Part shown: in pieces, positions 61,603-64,000 of the stretch
Position numbering within the stretch: the first letter of the stretch is position 1
Layout: each line of letters starts with the position of its first letter
Source of the DNA: CAZGUX01 sp046160045
Lineage (GTDB): Bacteria > Acidobacteriota > Terriglobia > Bryobacterales > Bryobacteraceae
DNA length: 64,000 nucleotides
Assembly: GCA_046160045.1 (NCBI GenBank)
Contig: JBJXGR010000089.1
Coordinates: forward strand, 10,643-74,642
Direction of reading: 5' to 3'
The notes under the pieces: model-generated
Seen by the model: only the letters and a program-made list of their open reading frames with translations
Databases searched by the model: none
Told to the model about the DNA's origin: nothing
Program-made: the position numbers and the translations under genes

Positions 61603-62685
61603 ATGATTCGCCTATTCCTTCTTACTTTGATCCAATCCGCACTGTTGCTGGCCCAGGCCGGCAAAGACTGGGGCGTCGAACGCTCGTCCTACGTCGACGC
61701 CGTCACCGGCCTTCGCGTCTGGGAACTGACCTCCGGCCCGTCCACGGCGACGAATCTCTACTACCATTTCTCGAACTTCACCGCCGACAACCGGTATATC
61801 ATTTTCGCCTCGGACCGCAGCGGCTCTTCGCAGATCTACCGTGTGGACGTCGGCTCCGGCCGCATCGTGCAATTGACCGATGAACCGGGCGTCTCCGCCG
61901 CGGGCGCCTGCCCCGACCCGCGCGACGCGAACAACCTCTTCTACACCCAGGGTCCCGACGTCTACGCGCTCGATATCCAGTCGTTTCGCAAGCGGAAGGT
62001 CGGCTCGTTTCCGCAACCTCTGACCGGCGGGCTGCACCAGCCCACCGTCAGCCACGACGGCCAGGCGCTGACTCTCGCCGGCCAGCGCAATGAAGATACC
62101 TGGGAAATCGGCCTCCTCAACATTCGCAGCGCCGAATACCGCAAGGTCATCCAGCAGGGCTTTCGCATCGGGCACGTCCAGCACAGTCCCACCGACCCGC
62201 TCATTTTCTACACCTGGGAGACCTCCGGTTACGCCCCGCAGCGGAGCTGGGTTGTTCGTCCCGACGGATCCGGCAACCGCCCCTTTTACGCGAGCATCGA
62301 CCCGAAGAACTGGAAGACGCCCCTCAAGGAGTGGATGACTCACGAGGCCTGGGTGCCGGACACCGGCGACATGACCATGATTTTCGACCGGTTGGGCGTG
62401 CTGCTGGTGCGCAAGGACGGTTCGTGGAAGGTTCTTCGCGAAGGCTGGTATTGGCATGCCGCCTCGAGCCGCGACGGCAAGCAGGTGATCCTGGACGACT
62501 TCGATGGCCGATTATGGCTGCTCGACACCGCAACGGGCTCGACGCGTCTGCTGGCCAGCGATGTGCGGCTAAAAAGTAAGATCCACGCTCACCCCTCGTT
62601 TGACCGCAAAGGCGAGTACGTCCTGTTCAATTGCACCCGCAACAACCGGCAGTCGATTGCCGTGATGGAAATATCCACGAAATAG
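61603..62685 (+). CDS. TolB-like propeller protein, oligogalacturonate lyase (PL22)-like
   Basis: A 360-residue exported seven-bladed propeller. After the signal (FLLTLIQSALLLAQA) come blades such as DNRYIIFASDRSGSSQIYRV. The segments EWMTHEAWVPDTGDMTMIFD and KIHAHPSFDRKGEYVLFNCT resemble the histidine sites of PL22 oligogalacturonate lyases. Whether all metal ligands are kept cannot be judged by eye; it may be a non-enzymatic TolB-type protein. Start ATG at 61603, chosen for the signal peptide. Confidence 0.65.
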   Translation: MIRLFLLTLIQSALLLAQAGKDWGVERSSYVDAVTGLRVWELTSGPSTATNLYYHFSNFTADNRYIIFASDRSGSSQIYRVDVGSGRIVQLTDEPGVSAAGACPDPRDANNLFYTQGPDVYALDIQSFRKRKVGSFPQPLTGGLHQPTVSHDGQALTLAGQRNEDTWEIGLLNIRSAEYRKVIQQGFRIGHVQHSPTDPLIFYTWETSGYAPQRSWVVRPDGSGNRPFYASIDPKNWKTPLKEWMTHEAWVPDTGDMTMIFDRLGVLLVRKDGSWKVLREGWYWHAASSRDGKQVILDDFDGRLWLLDTATGSTRLLASDVRLKSKIHAHPSFDRKGEYVLFNCTRNNRQSIAVMEISTK

Positions 62686-62827
62686 GTGCCTCTACCCAAC
62701 GTTCACCCGTCCAGGGGGTGACCCGCGCACTCGTCAGACTCGTAGACGTCAGGCGACTCTCGCGACCGCGGTACGCTGTCGAGGAGAGGACCCCAGCACA
62801 AGTGGGCCGCAAGGCCAAGGAGTTCGC

Positions 62828-63811
62828 ATGATGAAACGAAGATCATTCCTGGCGGGAGTGGGTTCGGCGGCTGCGGGAAATGCGGTTGCCCCGGCCGCGC
62901 CGGCGGCAGGCCGGATCGCCAGCACCGCCGGGTTGCCGCCGCGCAAGGTGATCGTCGGCACGGTGACCCAGCCCTTCTGGGGGAAGCATCCCGGGCTGGA
63001 GAAGCGGCTCGATGAACTTGCTGCGATCGTCGATCAGATGCGCGCCGAATCCGAGCGCAAGTACCACCGCGGCCTCGATCTGGCCATCCTCCCCGAGGTG
63101 GCGATCACCGGAGAAGCCGGCAACGATGCACTACTGTGTTCAGTGCCGTACAAAGGCTCCGTCCACGATGCGTTCGCGCGCAAGGCGCGGGAGCACCGCT
63201 GCTACATCGTCGTGCCGGCGTACTTGCGCGAGTCGCGCGACAGGAGACTCTGCTCCAACGCCGCGGTGCTCGTCGACCGCAGGGGCGAGACCGCGGGGAC
63301 GTACCGGAAGGTGCACCTGGTGCCTTCCGCGGACGGCAAGCGAATGGAAAGCGGCGCGACCCCGGGAAGAGAATTGCCGGTGTTTACATGCGACTTCGGA
63401 AAGCTTGCCATCCAGATCTGCTACGACATGGAATTCGATCGCGGATGGAAGGAACTGGCGCGGCAGGGCGCGGAGCTGATCGCGTGGCCCACACAGTCGC
63501 CGCAAACCGCTCAACCGGCGTTCCGGGCGTGGGAGCAGCGCTGTTATATCGTCTCCAGCACCTGGCGGAACAACGCCTCCGTGTTTGAGCCCACGGGCAA
63601 GATCGCGGTGCAGGTGAGGCCGCCGGGCCGCATTCTGGTAGAGGAGATCGATCTCAGCTACGCCATTCTTCCGTGGAGTTCCCGGCTGCGGAATGGCAAG
63701 GCGCTCAAGGAAAAATTCGGCGACACGATCGGGTTTCGCTATTACGAGGACGAAGACTGCGGGATTTTCTGGTCGAACGATCCCGGCACGCCGGTCCGGA
63801 GGATGCGGTAG
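62828..63811 (+). CDS. carbon-nitrogen hydrolase (nitrilase superfamily), exported
   Basis: A 327-residue member of the nitrilase superfamily with the complete Glu-Lys-Cys triad: E90 in AILPEVAITG, K161 in YRKVHLVP and C198 in IQICYDMEF. The leader KRRSFLAGVGSAAAG is twin-arginine-like, so it works outside the cytoplasm, which is uncommon for this family. AAGGAG seven bases before the ATG at 62828 fixes the start. It hydrolyses an amide or nitrile; the substrate is unknown. It follows the propeller gene after 142 bp. Confidence 0.88.
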   Translation: MMKRRSFLAGVGSAAAGNAVAPAAPAAGRIASTAGLPPRKVIVGTVTQPFWGKHPGLEKRLDELAAIVDQMRAESERKYHRGLDLAILPEVAITGEAGNDALLCSVPYKGSVHDAFARKAREHRCYIVVPAYLRESRDRRLCSNAAVLVDRRGETAGTYRKVHLVPSADGKRMESGATPGRELPVFTCDFGKLAIQICYDMEFDRGWKELARQGAELIAWPTQSPQTAQPAFRAWEQRCYIVSSTWRNNASVFEPTGKIAVQVRPPGRILVEEIDLSYAILPWSSRLRNGKALKEKFGDTIGFRYYEDEDCGIFWSNDPGTPVRRMR

Positions 63812-63902
63812 CGAGCTCTTGGATCGAGGCGGCGGAGGCGGTTGCCTTGGTGTACCGATCTTTGAAGAGTGGACGTTGCTCGGTGACACGGGGAAGGTCC
63901 TG

Positions 63903-64000
63903 ATGCTCCGTTCGCCGAAGGTGCTCAGCCAACCCGCCACGCGACAGGACCTGATCTCGATTCTGGTGACGGGCCTCGGACGCGAGGTGCTCGACGCGCC
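63903..64000 (+). CDS. partial gene at the window edge
   Basis: From the ATG at 63903, with GGGGAAGG five bases upstream, the frame stays open to the end of the window and reads MLRSPKVLSQPATRQDLISI, then LVTGLGREVLDA. The same frame is open upstream to 63819 (VPIFEEWTLLGDTGKV), so a TTG start there is possible. No family can be named from 32 residues. Confidence 0.4.
   Translation, partial: MLRSPKVLSQPATRQDLISILVTGLGREVLDA

Overview
This is a high-GC bacterial chromosome window with densely packed genes, no rRNA or tRNA, no CRISPR array and no complete insertion sequence. The gene content points to an acidobacterium of the Bryobacterales/Solibacter type. It has paired PSD1 (DUF1549/DUF1553) and DUF1501 proteins, paired DUF1587/DUF1592-type and DUF1552 proteins, a Solibacter-type C-terminal domain (TIGR03437-like) on a secreted beta-helix protein, a DUF2934 protein, many twin-arginine-type leaders (RRxFL) and a scattered REP-like repeat. 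The taxonomic placement is inferred from these families, not from a marker gene.

Layout. 1-7264: a frameshifted HepT-like gene at the edge, then minus-strand genes for a Gfo/Idh/MocA dehydrogenase, a DUF1501 protein, a cytochrome-type PSD1 protein and a C45 acyltransferase, then a repeat-rich spacer. 7265-16330: a family-4 glycosyltransferase, a polytopic spermidine-synthase-like protein, a GT-C-like membrane protein, a decayed secreted-protein gene, prmA, an amidase and an alpha/alpha-toroid-like protein. 16331-23113: a short remnant of a dicarboxylate symporter gene, then a 2168-residue secreted protein with six units of about 805 bp. 23238-27680: a DUF3311/sodium-solute symporter pair, a Uma2 nuclease-like gene, and a two-gene PduS/PduT-like pair that stands alone.

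27968-37624 is one long type II secretion operon (gspF-G-H-I-J-K-L-M, a GspC/N-like gene, a small exported protein and gspD). Most of its genes overlap by 1-11 bp. gspE and the prepilin peptidase gene are not present. REP-like copies lie directly upstream of gspF and of gspD. 37840-42035 holds two exported proteins (a beta-helix protein and an unknown one). 42398-45332 is a minus-strand groES-groEL group. Two small genes follow groEL and several possible very small ORFs precede groES. The GroEL lacks the usual Gly-Gly-Met tail.

45629-49393 encodes a single-chain CheB-CheR-PAS-histidine kinase-receiver protein. 49491-64000 is mostly catabolic and exported: a phosphotriesterase-like protein, TrpB2-type tryptophan synthase beta, a second PSD/DUF1552 pair, a broken nucleotidyltransferase with a small partner, a three-gene operon (two Gfo/Idh/MocA dehydrogenases around a DUF6807 protein), a DUF2934 protein, an aspartoacylase-like hydrolase, a PL22-like propeller protein and a twin-arginine-type nitrilase. 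Overall the window looks like a heterotroph genome built for secretion and breakdown of complex organic matter. Four probable broken genes (HepT, a secreted-protein remnant, the symporter fragment and the nucleotidyltransferase) show ongoing gene decay, or in the two single-base cases possibly sequencing error.
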